Positions 7,785 through 16,092 of a stretch of DNA of 17,550 bases are shown here, one piece after another; positions within the stretch are counted from its first letter, which is position 1; every line of letters begins with the position of its first letter. This DNA is from Methylomarinum sp. (GTDB lineage Bacteria; Pseudomonadota; Gammaproteobacteria; Methylococcales; Methylomonadaceae). The DNA lies in NCBI GenBank assembly GCA_013139755.1, contig WTAG01000041.1, forward strand, positions 1 to 17,550. Direction: 5' to 3'. A program made the translations under genes and the position numbers. The notes beneath the pieces were generated by a model. It made no database searches. It was not told the DNA's origin and saw nothing but the letters and a program-made list of their open reading frames with translations.

Positions 7785-10700
7785 ATGACGGATAAGAGTA
7801 ACTTCGATTTCTTACAAGAACACGACCCTATTTTTTTTCAATTAGTATCAGCCGCAGAGCGTACTTTTGCCAGTGACCCAAACACCACATTAATTAAACT
7901 CCGCCAATTTGGTGAGGCTTTAGCCCAAGATTTAGCGGCCCGTTGTGGCATTCTGATAGATGAAAGAACATCACAGGATAGCTTACTTTACAAGTTAGAC
8001 AGAGAAATACAGTTAGATCCTAAAATTCGCAAGCTATTCCATACCCTGCGTATAGAAGGCAACAGAGCAAACCATCAATTTAAAACTCAGCATAAAGAAG
8101 CGCTTGATGGCCTACGTCTAGCACGGGCTTTAGCTATTTGGTTTCATCAAGCATTTGGCAAACAAGGCGCAGCCTTTAAATCAGGCCCGTTTGTCTCCCC
8201 TTCCGACCCAAGCCTTCAGCTTCGCGAATTACAAACACAAATAGAACAACTCAAAGCAAATTTGCTAGATGCAAATGAGCAAGTCGAAAACAATCAAAAA
8301 TTAGTCAATCTGGTTGCTCTGGAAAAAGAACAGTATGCCGTGTTAGCTGAACAAATGGATTCAGAAGCTCGAACCTATGAGCAGCTGGCTTTAGAGTATG
8401 AACAACAGTTTAATCAAGAACGCAAAGCCTTTGATGAACGATTAAAATCAATGCAGGCAGAACTTGATAATCGCCCGCAAATTATTCAACAAGTTAATAC
8501 CCGCATCCAGAAGGCAACCGAGCAGTTATCACTGAATGAAGAACTAACGCGTATTCTAATTGATCAACAATTAATTGCCGCTGGCTGGCAAGCGGATACA
8601 GAACAATTAACTTATAAAAAAGGGGCTCGACCTGAAAAAGGTAAAAACAAAGCCATTTCTGAATGGCCTACACAAGGTAAACAATCGGCTGACTATGTTT
8701 TGTTTGCCGGTTTAACAGCTATCGCCGTAGTTGAAGCCAAACGAGAAAATACCAATGTCGCGGGTAAAATTTCTCAAGCAGAACGTTATTCTCGGGGATT
8801 CAACAATACTCAGAAGATGAAATCAGCCTGGGAATTACAAGGACGAACGGTTGCCTGGGCAGATGGAGGTGATCAACATTTTCAAATCCCCTTTGTCTAT
8901 TCCTGCAATGGCCGAGCCTATGTTAAACAACTTGCAGAACAATCAGGTACTTGGTTTCGGGATGTCCGCGAGCAAGCTAATCTAGCAAAACCCTTCCCCG
9001 ACTTTCACAGCCCCCAAGGCTTAGTAGACCGTCTTAAACGCAGTAAAATATTAGCAGAAGAAAAACTCCGAACCGAAGGCTTTGCCTATTTAAAGCTGCG
9101 GGATTATCAAGAAAAAGCCATTCAAGCGGTGGAAACAGCGCTGGAAAATGATCAATCTAACCACCTATTAGCGATGGCAACAGGAACAGGAAAAACGCGC
9201 ACTATTATTGGTTTAATGTATCGCTTCCTGAAAACCGAGCGTTTTAAACGCATTCTATTTCTGGTTGATCGTACAGCGTTAGGCCAACAAGCGATAGATG
9301 CCTTTAACGACACGCCTTTAGAACAAACGCAACCACTATCAAAAATATATAACCTTGCTGAATTAGGCGATATGGCGGCAGAAGCCGAAACGCGGATTCA
9401 AGTAGCTACCGTACAAGCCATGGTAAAACGTATATTCCAATCAGATAATCCACCCAATATTGATACCTACGACTGCCTGATTATTGATGAAGCCCACCGT
9501 GGCTATACTTTGGATCAGGAAATGACAGAAGGTGAATTGGAGATCCGTGATGTGGCTCAATACCTCTCCAGTTATCGCCGTGTCCTTGATTATTTTGATG
9601 CAATTAAAATTGCCCTAACGGCTACCCCAGCCAAACATACCACTGATATTTTTGGTAAGCCTGTTTACACCTATTCTTACCGTGAAGCAGTAGCCGATGA
9701 TTGGCTGATAGATCATGAACCGCCTATTCGCTATACCACCTTACTCAGTACAAAAGGTATAAAATTCACCAAAGGCAGTCAGGTTAATGTGATTAACACT
9801 CAGACTGGCGCAGTAGAGTTATCTACTCTGGAGGATGATCTTAACTTCGATGTACAAGCCTTTAACCGACAAGTGATTAGCCCCTCTTTTAACAAAGTGA
9901 TTTGCAAAGAACTGGTTAAAGAACTTGATCCCTTTGGTGAAGAAAAAACCTTAATTTTCTGCGCAACTGATCGGCATGCCGATATGGTTAAGCGCATACT
10001 AGATCGGCTGTTTAAAAAGATTTATGGCAGTGAATATAACGAAACAGCAGTTAAAAAAATCACAGGGCAAAGCGACAAAGTCACTCAACTCATTCGCCAA
10101 TATAAAAATGAACGTTACCCAAACATTGCCATTACAGTTGACCTACTCACCACAGGCATTGATGTACCGACCATCTGCCATTTAGTATTTTTCCGCCGAG
10201 TCCGTTCACGGATCTTATATGAACAAATGCTGGGGCGAGCCACTCGGCGTTGTGATGACATAGGTAAAACCGTGTTCAAAGTTTACGATCCTGTCGATAT
10301 TTATGCCACATTGCAAGAGGTAAGTACCATGAAACCCCTTAGCAAAGACCCAAATATCAGCACGGAGCAATTACTGCAAGAACTAAGTAATCCCGATAGT
10401 TTAAAGGCACCAGGCAGTCAAGCAGACAGCAACCATGCACAAGATGTATTAGATGTAGTCAGTCAACGGGTCATGCGTATACTGCGTAAAGCCAAAACAA
10501 AATCAGAACACAAACCAGCACTTAAACAAAAACTCAATGAATTGGAAACACTCTGGGGAGTTGCACCTGAGAAATTACACCAACATATCCATCAATTGGG
10601 GCCAAAAAAAGCAGCCGAATTTGTACAAAACAATAAGGGCTTGCTCAAACAACTTAATGACGTAAAACAGCTATTAGGCTCTGAATATTACCCGCTACTT

Positions 10701-11258
10701 TCAGATCATAACGATGAATTAATTAAGCGAGATCAAAGCTATGGCATCAATGAAAAACCAGCCGATTATCTGGATAGTTTTAGCCACTTTATTCGCAATC
10801 AAATAAACCAATCAGTGGCATTATCTGTCGTGGTTAATAAACCCAAAGACTTAACGCGTGAGCAACTGCGTGAAGTCCGTCTGTTACTGGATCAACATGG
10901 CTATAGTGAAGCCAAATTAAAAAGTGCTTGGCGTAACCAAACCAATCAAGAAATAGCCGCCAGTATTATTGGTTATATCCGTCAGGCGGCATTAGGTGAA
11001 GCACTTATCCCATTTGAACAGCGAGTGACTCAAGCCATGCAAAAGATCTATATAATGCATGCCTGGACGGCTGTACAACGTCGCTGGTTGGATCGATTAG
11101 CCAAGCAGCTGACTCATGAAGTGGTAATAGACCAGCAATTTGTTAATCGTGTTTTTGCTAATGATGGCGGCGTGAAACGACTTGATAATTTACTAAACCA
11201 AGAACTTAATATTGTTATAGACACACTGGCTGAATCCTTATGGACTGATGCCGCATAA
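7785..11258 (+). CDS. hsdR: Type I restriction enzyme, R (restriction/translocase) subunit
   Basis: ATP-driven DNA translocase and endonuclease that joins HsdM/HsdS and cuts unmodified DNA away from the recognition site. It has 1157 aa. Residues about 10-130 resemble a DUF4145-type domain (AERTFASDP, RIEGNRANH, ARALAIWFH). A strongly predicted coiled coil covers about 145-235. The nuclease core has D303 and the E317-A-K319 motif, a PD-(D/E)XK site. The SF2 helicase motor shows Walker A ATGTGKT (465-471), DEAH (568-571), TATP (612-615) and motif VI EQMLGRATRR. The C-terminus resembles the EcoEI R-protein C-terminal family. The ATG at 7785 is preceded by GAGGG at 5-base spacing. All key residues are intact. 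hsdM follows after 12 bp. The EcoEI-like features suggest type IB, but that subtype is inference. Confidence 0.95.
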   Translation: MTDKSNFDFLQEHDPIFFQLVSAAERTFASDPNTTLIKLRQFGEALAQDLAARCGILIDERTSQDSLLYKLDREIQLDPKIRKLFHTLRIEGNRANHQFKTQHKEALDGLRLARALAIWFHQAFGKQGAAFKSGPFVSPSDPSLQLRELQTQIEQLKANLLDANEQVENNQKLVNLVALEKEQYAVLAEQMDSEARTYEQLALEYEQQFNQERKAFDERLKSMQAELDNRPQIIQQVNTRIQKATEQLSLNEELTRILIDQQLIAAGWQADTEQLTYKKGARPEKGKNKAISEWPTQGKQSADYVLFAGLTAIAVVEAKRENTNVAGKISQAERYSRGFNNTQKMKSAWELQGRTVAWADGGDQHFQIPFVYSCNGRAYVKQLAEQSGTWFRDVREQANLAKPFPDFHSPQGLVDRLKRSKILAEEKLRTEGFAYLKLRDYQEKAIQAVETALENDQSNHLLAMATGTGKTRTIIGLMYRFLKTERFKRILFLVDRTALGQQAIDAFNDTPLEQTQPLSKIYNLAELGDMAAEAETRIQVATVQAMVKRIFQSDNPPNIDTYDCLIIDEAHRGYTLDQEMTEGELEIRDVAQYLSSYRRVLDYFDAIKIALTATPAKHTTDIFGKPVYTYSYREAVADDWLIDHEPPIRYTTLLSTKGIKFTKGSQVNVINTQTGAVELSTLEDDLNFDVQAFNRQVISPSFNKVICKELVKELDPFGEEKTLIFCATDRHADMVKRILDRLFKKIYGSEYNETAVKKITGQSDKVTQLIRQYKNERYPNIAITVDLLTTGIDVPTICHLVFFRRVRSRILYEQMLGRATRRCDDIGKTVFKVYDPVDIYATLQEVSTMKPLSKDPNISTEQLLQELSNPDSLKAPGSQADSNHAQDVLDVVSQRVMRILRKAKTKSEHKPALKQKLNELETLWGVAPEKLHQHIHQLGPKKAAEFVQNNKGLLKQLNDVKQLLGSEYYPLLSDHNDELIKRDQSYGINEKPADYLDSFSHFIRNQINQSVALSVVVNKPKDLTREQLREVRLLLDQHGYSEAKLKSAWRNQTNQEIAASIIGYIRQAALGEALIPFEQRVTQAMQKIYIMHAWTAVQRRWLDRLAKQLTHEVVIDQQFVNRVFANDGGVKRLDNLLNQELNIVIDTLAESLWTDAA

Positions 11259-11270
11259 CTAAGAGAATCA

Positions 11271-12821
11271 ATGAATAATAACGAAATTGTCCAAAAATTA
11301 TGGAACCTGTGTGATGTACTGCGTGATGATGGCATCAACTACTCGGACTATGTAACAGAATTGGTATTACTGTTATTTATCAAAATGGAATACGAAAATA
11401 CCGAAGCGGGTATTTTACAAAAACATAAATTACCCGAAAATTGTCGCTGGCCTCAGCTAACCGAATTATCAGGCTTAAACCTGCTTAATCATTATCGTCA
11501 ATTACTACTAGATTTATCCCAGAGTGATGATCACTTAATTGCCGCGATTTATGCCGATGCACAAACGCGCTTGCGTGAACCACGTCATTTAGAACAGCTG
11601 ATTAAAAGCTTAGATGGTATCGACTGGTTCAGTATTAAACGCGATGGCTTAGGCGATTTGTATGAAGGGCTACTAGAAAAGAATGCCAGTGAAACCAAAT
11701 CAGGTGCAGGGCAATACTTTACCCCGCGTCCATTAATAGACTGCATGATTAACTGTATTAACCCACAAGCTGGAGAAGTAATACAAGACCCTGCAGCAGG
11801 CACAGCGGGCTTTCTAATTGCGGCTGATAGCTACATTAAAAACCAAACAGATGATCTTTATGATTTAGACGAAAAAGCGCAAACCTTTCAGCGTAATCAG
11901 GCTTTTGTTGGCATGGAATTGGTGCCAGGCACACGCAGACTCGCCTTAATGAATTGTTTATTACACGGTATGGAAGGGGATGACGAAGGTGTCGTGCATT
12001 TAGGTAATACATTAGGTTTACCTGGCACCCAATTACCCAAAGCCGATGTTATCTTAACCAACCCACCCTTCGGTACCGCAAAAGGGGGCGGTGGGCCTAC
12101 CCGTGATGACTTCACCTATAAAACCAGCAATAAACAACTGGCATTCTTACAACATATTTACCGCAGTTTAAAAGCAACGGGCCGTGCAGCGATTGTTTTA
12201 CCTGATAATGTGCTATTTGAAGCGGGAGTGGGGACTGATATTCGTCAAGATTTAATGAATAAATGTAATCTGCATACTATCTTGCGGTTACCCACAGGCA
12301 TCTTCTATGCCCAAGGGGTAAAAACCAATGTGCTGTTTTTTAGTAAAGGCACAGAGAGCAATCCACAGCAAGATGAAAATTGTACTCAAAATGTCTGGGT
12401 TTATGATTTACGAACTAATATGCCCAGCTTTGGTAAACGCACACCGTTTGGCGAACAGCATTTAAAACCCTTTATGGAAGTTTATAATGCCAAACAACGC
12501 CAAGAAGGCGAATGGAGTTTTATTAAAGACGCTAAGACTGGTGGTGATGACAAAGAACAATCGCGCTGGCGTTGTTTTTCGCGTGACTGGATAAAAAACC
12601 AAAAAGGCGATTCACTAGATATTTCCTGGCTGAAAGACCAAAACAGCGTAGATGCGGCTAACCTGGCTGCCCCTGATGTATTAGCCGCAGAAGCCATGAC
12701 AGAACTCACAGCCGCTTTACATGACCTGAATGGTTTAATGCAAGCGTTAGGGGCAGAGGATGAAGCCAAAACACAGCGCGAACACTTATTTAAAACCCTG
12801 GCTGCGCAGGATAAAGCATGA
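11271..12821 (+). CDS. hsdM: Type I modification methylase, M subunit (N6-adenine)
   Basis: Transfers a methyl group from S-adenosylmethionine to adenine in the site chosen by HsdS; usually works as an M2S complex and with HsdR as R2M2S. It has 516 aa, a normal length. The N-terminal helical domain (LWNLCDVLRDDGINYSDYV) is typical of HsdM. The S-adenosylmethionine motif I is DPAAGTAGFL (173-182), where the more usual wording is DPACGTGGF. The catalytic motif IV is NPPF (264-267). It starts 12 bp after hsdR behind AAGAGAA. Its TGA overlaps the ATG of the next gene in an ATGA arrangement, implying translational coupling. Confidence 0.95.
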   Translation: MNNNEIVQKLWNLCDVLRDDGINYSDYVTELVLLLFIKMEYENTEAGILQKHKLPENCRWPQLTELSGLNLLNHYRQLLLDLSQSDDHLIAAIYADAQTRLREPRHLEQLIKSLDGIDWFSIKRDGLGDLYEGLLEKNASETKSGAGQYFTPRPLIDCMINCINPQAGEVIQDPAAGTAGFLIAADSYIKNQTDDLYDLDEKAQTFQRNQAFVGMELVPGTRRLALMNCLLHGMEGDDEGVVHLGNTLGLPGTQLPKADVILTNPPFGTAKGGGGPTRDDFTYKTSNKQLAFLQHIYRSLKATGRAAIVLPDNVLFEAGVGTDIRQDLMNKCNLHTILRLPTGIFYAQGVKTNVLFFSKGTESNPQQDENCTQNVWVYDLRTNMPSFGKRTPFGEQHLKPFMEVYNAKQRQEGEWSFIKDAKTGGDDKEQSRWRCFSRDWIKNQKGDSLDISWLKDQNSVDAANLAAPDVLAAEAMTELTAALHDLNGLMQALGAEDEAKTQREHLFKTLAAQDKA

Positions 12822-13834
12822 ACCTGCCAGAGACTCAACAGGATGAACACTTTGATCAGGTACTCAAGGTTATTCAACAAGCTAAATCACGGGTATTAAG
12901 CGCCGCTAATACCCAATTACTGGAACTGTATTGGCAACTGGGTGAATATCTTAGCCTTAAAGTAAGCAAGCAAGGCTGGGGGAAAAGTACGGTAAAACAA
13001 TTGTCACACTGGTTAGCAGAGCGTGAGCCTAATTTACGCGGATTTTCAGCACAAAACTTGTGGCGTATGCGACAGTTTTATGAAACCTATGCACAGCAGC
13101 CAAAACTCTCAACAGTGTTGAGAGAATTACCATGGTCTAGTCATTTACATCTTATGAGTAAGTGCCAAACAAATGAAGAGCGTGAATTTTATCTAAAAAC
13201 AGCGATAAAAGAACGTTGGAGTGTACGGGAACTGGAAAAACAAATTAATAAGGCTTTATTTGAACGCACCATTACATCGCCGACAAAAGTCTCATCACTG
13301 TTGAGAGAATTACATCCCGCTGCGGAAAGTATATTTAAAGACAATTATTTATTCGACTTTTTACATTTACCCGAACCTTATCATGAGCGAGATTTACAGC
13401 AAGGTTTAATCAAACACTTAAAACAGTTCTTAATGGAGCTAGGTCGTGATTTTTGTTTTATCGGACAGGAGTTCAGCATACAAGTAGGACAAAAAGACTT
13501 CTCTATTGACCTGCTGTTTTTTCACCGAGAGTTACAAGCCTTGGTTGCCTTTGAGTTAAAAATAGATGATTTTAAACCTGCTTATTTAGGTCAGTTGGAG
13601 TTTTATCTGGAAGCCTTGGATCGAGACCATCGTAAACCGCATGAAGCGGCGAGTATTGGTATATTGTTATGTAAAAACAGGGATCATGATGTGGTGGAAT
13701 ATGCCTTATCACGCAGTTTATCGCCTACTTTAGTAGCGCAATATCAGACTCGTTTGCCAGATAAAGCTTTATTGCAGGCTAAGTTGGAAGAGTTTTATGA
13801 GTTGACTAAAAGGGAGCGTGAGCATGAAGAATGA
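12818..13834 (+). CDS. DUF1016/YhcG-type PD-(D/E)XK nuclease-domain protein
   Basis: 338 aa. The N-terminal half resembles the DUF1016 helical domain: LLELYWQLGEYLS, GWGKSTVKQLSHWLAE, FSAQNLWRMRQFYETY, LRELPWSSHLHLM and ERWSVRELEKQINK. The C-terminal half carries a PD-(D/E)XK nuclease fold with D231 in FSIDLLFFH and E246-L-K248 in VAFELKIDDFKPAYLGQL. The gene overlaps hsdM by 4 bp and hsdS by 11 bp, so it is a true operon member and not an insertion. Genes of this family are known to occur inside type I restriction loci, but their biochemical role there is not settled. It could be an accessory nuclease, an assembly factor or a backup restriction activity. The active-site residues look intact, so activity is plausible. 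Confidence 0.88.
   Translation: MNLPETQQDEHFDQVLKVIQQAKSRVLSAANTQLLELYWQLGEYLSLKVSKQGWGKSTVKQLSHWLAEREPNLRGFSAQNLWRMRQFYETYAQQPKLSTVLRELPWSSHLHLMSKCQTNEEREFYLKTAIKERWSVRELEKQINKALFERTITSPTKVSSLLRELHPAAESIFKDNYLFDFLHLPEPYHERDLQQGLIKHLKQFLMELGRDFCFIGQEFSIQVGQKDFSIDLLFFHRELQALVAFELKIDDFKPAYLGQLEFYLEALDRDHRKPHEAASIGILLCKNRDHDVVEYALSRSLSPTLVAQYQTRLPDKALLQAKLEEFYELTKREREHEE
13811..13816 (+). promoter_or_regulatory. Ribosome binding site deciding the hsdS start
   Basis: AGGGAG ends 7 bases before the ATG at 13824. A GTG at 13818 in the same frame would leave only one base of spacing, so 13824 is preferred. The site lies inside the end of the DUF1016 gene. Confidence 0.7.
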
Positions 13835-15236
13835 TAAAGGACTCTGGGTAAAAGCAATAATTTCTGATGTAGCATTTGTTAAAAGTGGCATGGGGTTCCC
13901 AAAAACCTATCAAGGTAAGGCAGAAGGTAAGTATCCAGTTTATAAAGTAGGTGATGTTTCACTATCTGTTTTAAATGCTAAGGGACTATTAGCAATTGCA
14001 AGAAACTCAATTAATGAAGAGGAAGCTTTAAAATTAAAAGGAACAGTTTTCCCAATAGGGACAACTCTGTTTGCAAAAATTGGCGAAGCAGTTAGATTAA
14101 ACAGGAGGGCATTTGTTGTTAAACCAGGGTTGGCCGACAATAATGTAATGGGTGTACAACCATTATCGAAAGATATGGATAAATTCATTTATTATTTTAT
14201 GAGGACTGTTGACTTGAACAAAACAGCTCGATCAACTACTGTCCCTTCAATTAGAAAAGGCGATATTGAAAATTTAACAATAAAAATTCCTTCTTTAGCT
14301 GAACAACAACAAATCGCCACCAAACTAGACGAACTGTTAGAACAGGTGGATACCATAAAAAGCCGCCTCGACAATATCCCTGAAATCCTCAACCGCTTCC
14401 GCCAATCTGTTCTGGCTGATGCGGTAAGTGGGAAGTTAACAGCGAATTGGCGGAAAACTAATTTAAGCTCACAATTTTTAGTTGACCAACCTGCAATAAA
14501 TGAATTTCGAGGAAAAAAACTATCAATACTTCCTGAAAAGTGGCAATGGCTAAAGTTTGATCAAGTGGCTGTCGTTGCATCAAGTCTTCAGGATCCATTA
14601 CTTACTCCTGATGCTATACATATTGCTCCAAATCATATTCAATCGGGCACTGGGCAGCTACTGGAATATACAACGATACTGGAAGACAAAGTAACGAGTG
14701 CTAAGCATCGTTTTTATAGTGGTCAAATTTTGTATTCAAAGATTCGGCCATATTTATGTAAAGTTGTTAGAGCTGATTTCACTGGCCTATGTAGTGCAGA
14801 TATGTACCCAATAAATTCAAAAATTAATACTCAATTCCTTTTTCGTTGGATGTTATCAAATCAATTTACCGACTGGGCTTCTAATGGAGAAAGCCGTTCT
14901 GTTTTACCTAAAATCAATCAAAAAGACCTTGGTAAAATACCAGTTCCAACCCCCCCACTTAAAGAACAAACCGAAATAGTCACTCAAGTAGAAAAACTCT
15001 TCACCTACGCCGACAAAATAGAACAACAGGTCAAAGAAGCACAAACCCGAGTCGATAACTTAACTCAATCCATCTTAGCCAAAGCCTTTCGCGGAGAACT
15101 CACAGCCGACTGGCGAGCAGAAAACCCTGATTTAATCAGTGGTGAAAATAGTGCAGCCGCCTTATTGGCAAGAATAAAAGCTGAACGAGAAAAACTGGCT
15201 CCTGCTAAAAAAATACGTAAGAAATCTAAAGTATGA
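13824..15236 (+). CDS. hsdS: Type I restriction-modification specificity subunit
   Basis: DNA-recognition subunit that directs HsdM and HsdR to a bipartite target. With the ATG at 13824 it has 470 aa, a full-length two-domain subunit. The first target recognition domain covers about residues 1-155. A central conserved coil follows (EQQQIATKLDELLEQVD, then QSVLADAVSGKLTANWR), then the second recognition domain at about 220-380. The C-terminal coil echoes the first (KEQTEIVTQVEKLF, then QSILAKAFRGELTADWR). The two repeats set the spacing between half-sites. Sampled recognition-domain DNA is generally AT-richer than the conserved coils, consistent with domain exchange. A run of seven C (14950-14956) lies before the last conserved region. 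The lysine-rich tail KKIRKKSKV ends the protein. The recognised sequence cannot be read from the protein. Confidence 0.94.
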   Translation: MKNDKGLWVKAIISDVAFVKSGMGFPKTYQGKAEGKYPVYKVGDVSLSVLNAKGLLAIARNSINEEEALKLKGTVFPIGTTLFAKIGEAVRLNRRAFVVKPGLADNNVMGVQPLSKDMDKFIYYFMRTVDLNKTARSTTVPSIRKGDIENLTIKIPSLAEQQQIATKLDELLEQVDTIKSRLDNIPEILNRFRQSVLADAVSGKLTANWRKTNLSSQFLVDQPAINEFRGKKLSILPEKWQWLKFDQVAVVASSLQDPLLTPDAIHIAPNHIQSGTGQLLEYTTILEDKVTSAKHRFYSGQILYSKIRPYLCKVVRADFTGLCSADMYPINSKINTQFLFRWMLSNQFTDWASNGESRSVLPKINQKDLGKIPVPTPPLKEQTEIVTQVEKLFTYADKIEQQVKEAQTRVDNLTQSILAKAFRGELTADWRAENPDLISGENSAAALLARIKAEREKLAPAKKIRKKSKV

Positions 15237-15275
15237 GTTATATACCCTATACGCCTTAATAGTATTTGAAATTTT

Positions 15276-15344
15276 GTAGGAGGGGCCTATTGGCCGCGAC
15301 TGCTCTTGATCTTGCTCCTGTCGCGGCCAATAGGCCCCTCCTAC
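15276..15344. repeat. REP-like inverted doublet, right copy (perfect 25-bp stem)
   Basis: The arm at 15276-15300 begins GTAGGAGGGGCC and ends GGCCGCGAC. The arm at 15320-15344 is its exact reverse complement over 25 bp. The 19-nt loop contains CTCTTGATCTTG, shared with the left copy at 7405-7473. It begins 39 bases after the hsdS stop, so it would also form a very stable hairpin at the mRNA end, although no T-run follows it. The GTAG head fits REP sequences. Confidence 0.8.
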
Positions 15345-15381
15345 CGATAAAAATAACTCTGGAATTTACTGATTTTTTTAT

Positions 15382-15406
15382 AAACCTGTGGTTTGTAAAT
15401 AGCCAT
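15382..15406 (+). repeat. 3' box of the flanking direct repeat, with small hairpin (right)
   Basis: AAACC-TGT-GGTTT, a short spacer and TAGCCAT. This is the partner of 7510-7534 at the same distance from its REP doublet. It closes the second copy of the roughly 130-bp direct repeat (15276-15406) that brackets the restriction operon. Confidence 0.6.
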
Positions 15407-15419
15407 GAAATTTTATGGA

Positions 15420-15845
15420 ATTAATCGCTCCATAAGTTCTGTCATTCTAACGTTCCCCTAATCCCAGCCTTCTCCCTTTGGAGCATAGGTATCTACACAC
15501 GTATTTTCTTTTTTGTTATGCAGAATTAGAGCAAAAAGATAATCATCTTAAACTAAAGCATTTCTAGTTACAGCACTTGCTCTTAAGCCCTCGCCCCAGG
15601 CGGGGAGAGGGTTTGGGTGAGGGGGAGTTAAACAATTCTCTTCTTCAAAATTTCTTTTTTTTAAAGAGATTAAAGAATAAGGAATAGAGAACCTTATTCT
15701 TATTCCCCTCACCCAACCCTCTCCCCGCTTGGGGAGAGGGCTTAAGAGCACAAGCTCTAGGTTACTGGTGCTTTCATAAAACTTGTGTAGATACCTATGC
15801 CTTTGGAGAAGGAGAAAAGGTGTCAAAACTTTTGGAACGATTAAT
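15420..15845. repeat. Nested inverted-repeat composite, three layers
   Basis: Three pairs of inverted arms lie one inside the other. The outer arms are 15420-15441 (ATTAATCGCTCC start) and 15824-15845, imperfect. The middle arms are 15484-15499 and 15784-15799, a perfect 16-bp pair reading CATAGGTATCTACACA on the left. The inner arms are 15579-15626 and 15703-15749, about 47 bp, nearly perfect. An 8-bp GAATAAGG/CCTTATTC stem (15675-15682, 15692-15699) sits near the centre. The likely origin is successive insertion of palindromic repeats into each other's loops. No coding content. Confidence 0.65.
15579..15749. repeat. CTTAAGCCCTC repeat pair, inverted
   Basis: GCTCTTAAGCCCTCGCCCC at 15579 leads into GGGGAGAGGG and GGGTGAGGGG; the same wording is inverted at 15703-15749. 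It is the full-length form of the family represented by one unit at 7609-7646. Its six-frame translation gives runs such as HPNPLPAWGEG, a familiar false-ORF signature of this repeat. Confidence 0.7.
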
Positions 15846-15965
15846 ATGTAAACTTTGTAATTATTGGTCTATTACTTGGCTATATAATTCAACACTTGCT
15901 GTTATGTCATTTTGAGCAATTCGGTTTAAGCGGGGGGTTTCAAAAAAAACAGCAACACTATAACG
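15846..15965. other. Gene-free spacer between repeats
   Basis: About 120 AT-rich bases with no gene. TGCTGTT near 15897 and AACAGCA near 15949 form a short inverted pair around a run of six G. I see nothing else in it. Confidence 0.4.
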
Positions 15966-16066
15966 CGTCATTCCCGAAGGTTACCCAGTCAAGCGTGAGC
16001 ACAAGCTTTATTGGGAATCTATTGGTTCTGATTCTAGATTCCTGCTAAAAGAATGCAGAAATGACG
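15966..16066 (+). repeat. GTCATTCCC/GGAATCTA repeat, right copy with terminal inverted ends
   Basis: It begins CGTCATTCC and ends GAAATGACG, an inverted pair at the ends of a 101-bp unit. Inside, GGAATCTA (16014-16021) pairs with TAGATTCC (16035-16042), followed by TGCTAAAAG. The left copy at 7251-7305 carries the same inner parts in opposite orientation. The size and terminal repeats fit a non-coding miniature repeat. Confidence 0.65.
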
Positions 16067-16092
16067 AGGTGTTGAGTTGCTTGTTTTAAAAT

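Noticed and set aside
12482..12880. 132-codon minus-strand ORF opposite hsdM
   Set aside because: Antisense shadow of hsdM and the DUF1016 start; serine/alanine-rich with no domain.
13818..13820. GTG as start of hsdS
   Set aside because: AGGGAG is only one base away, while the ATG at 13824 has 7-base spacing.
15276..15344. REP doublet as the hsd operon's intrinsic terminator
   Set aside because: The stem is strong, but no T-run follows and the same element lies upstream of hsdR, so it is primarily a repeat; an mRNA-end role is possible but unproven.
15548..15826. 92-codon minus-strand ORF with PLPKRGEGWVRG and HPNPLPAWGEG
   Set aside because: It is the translation of the inverted CTTAAGCCCTC repeats; these peptide strings are a familiar false-ORF signature.
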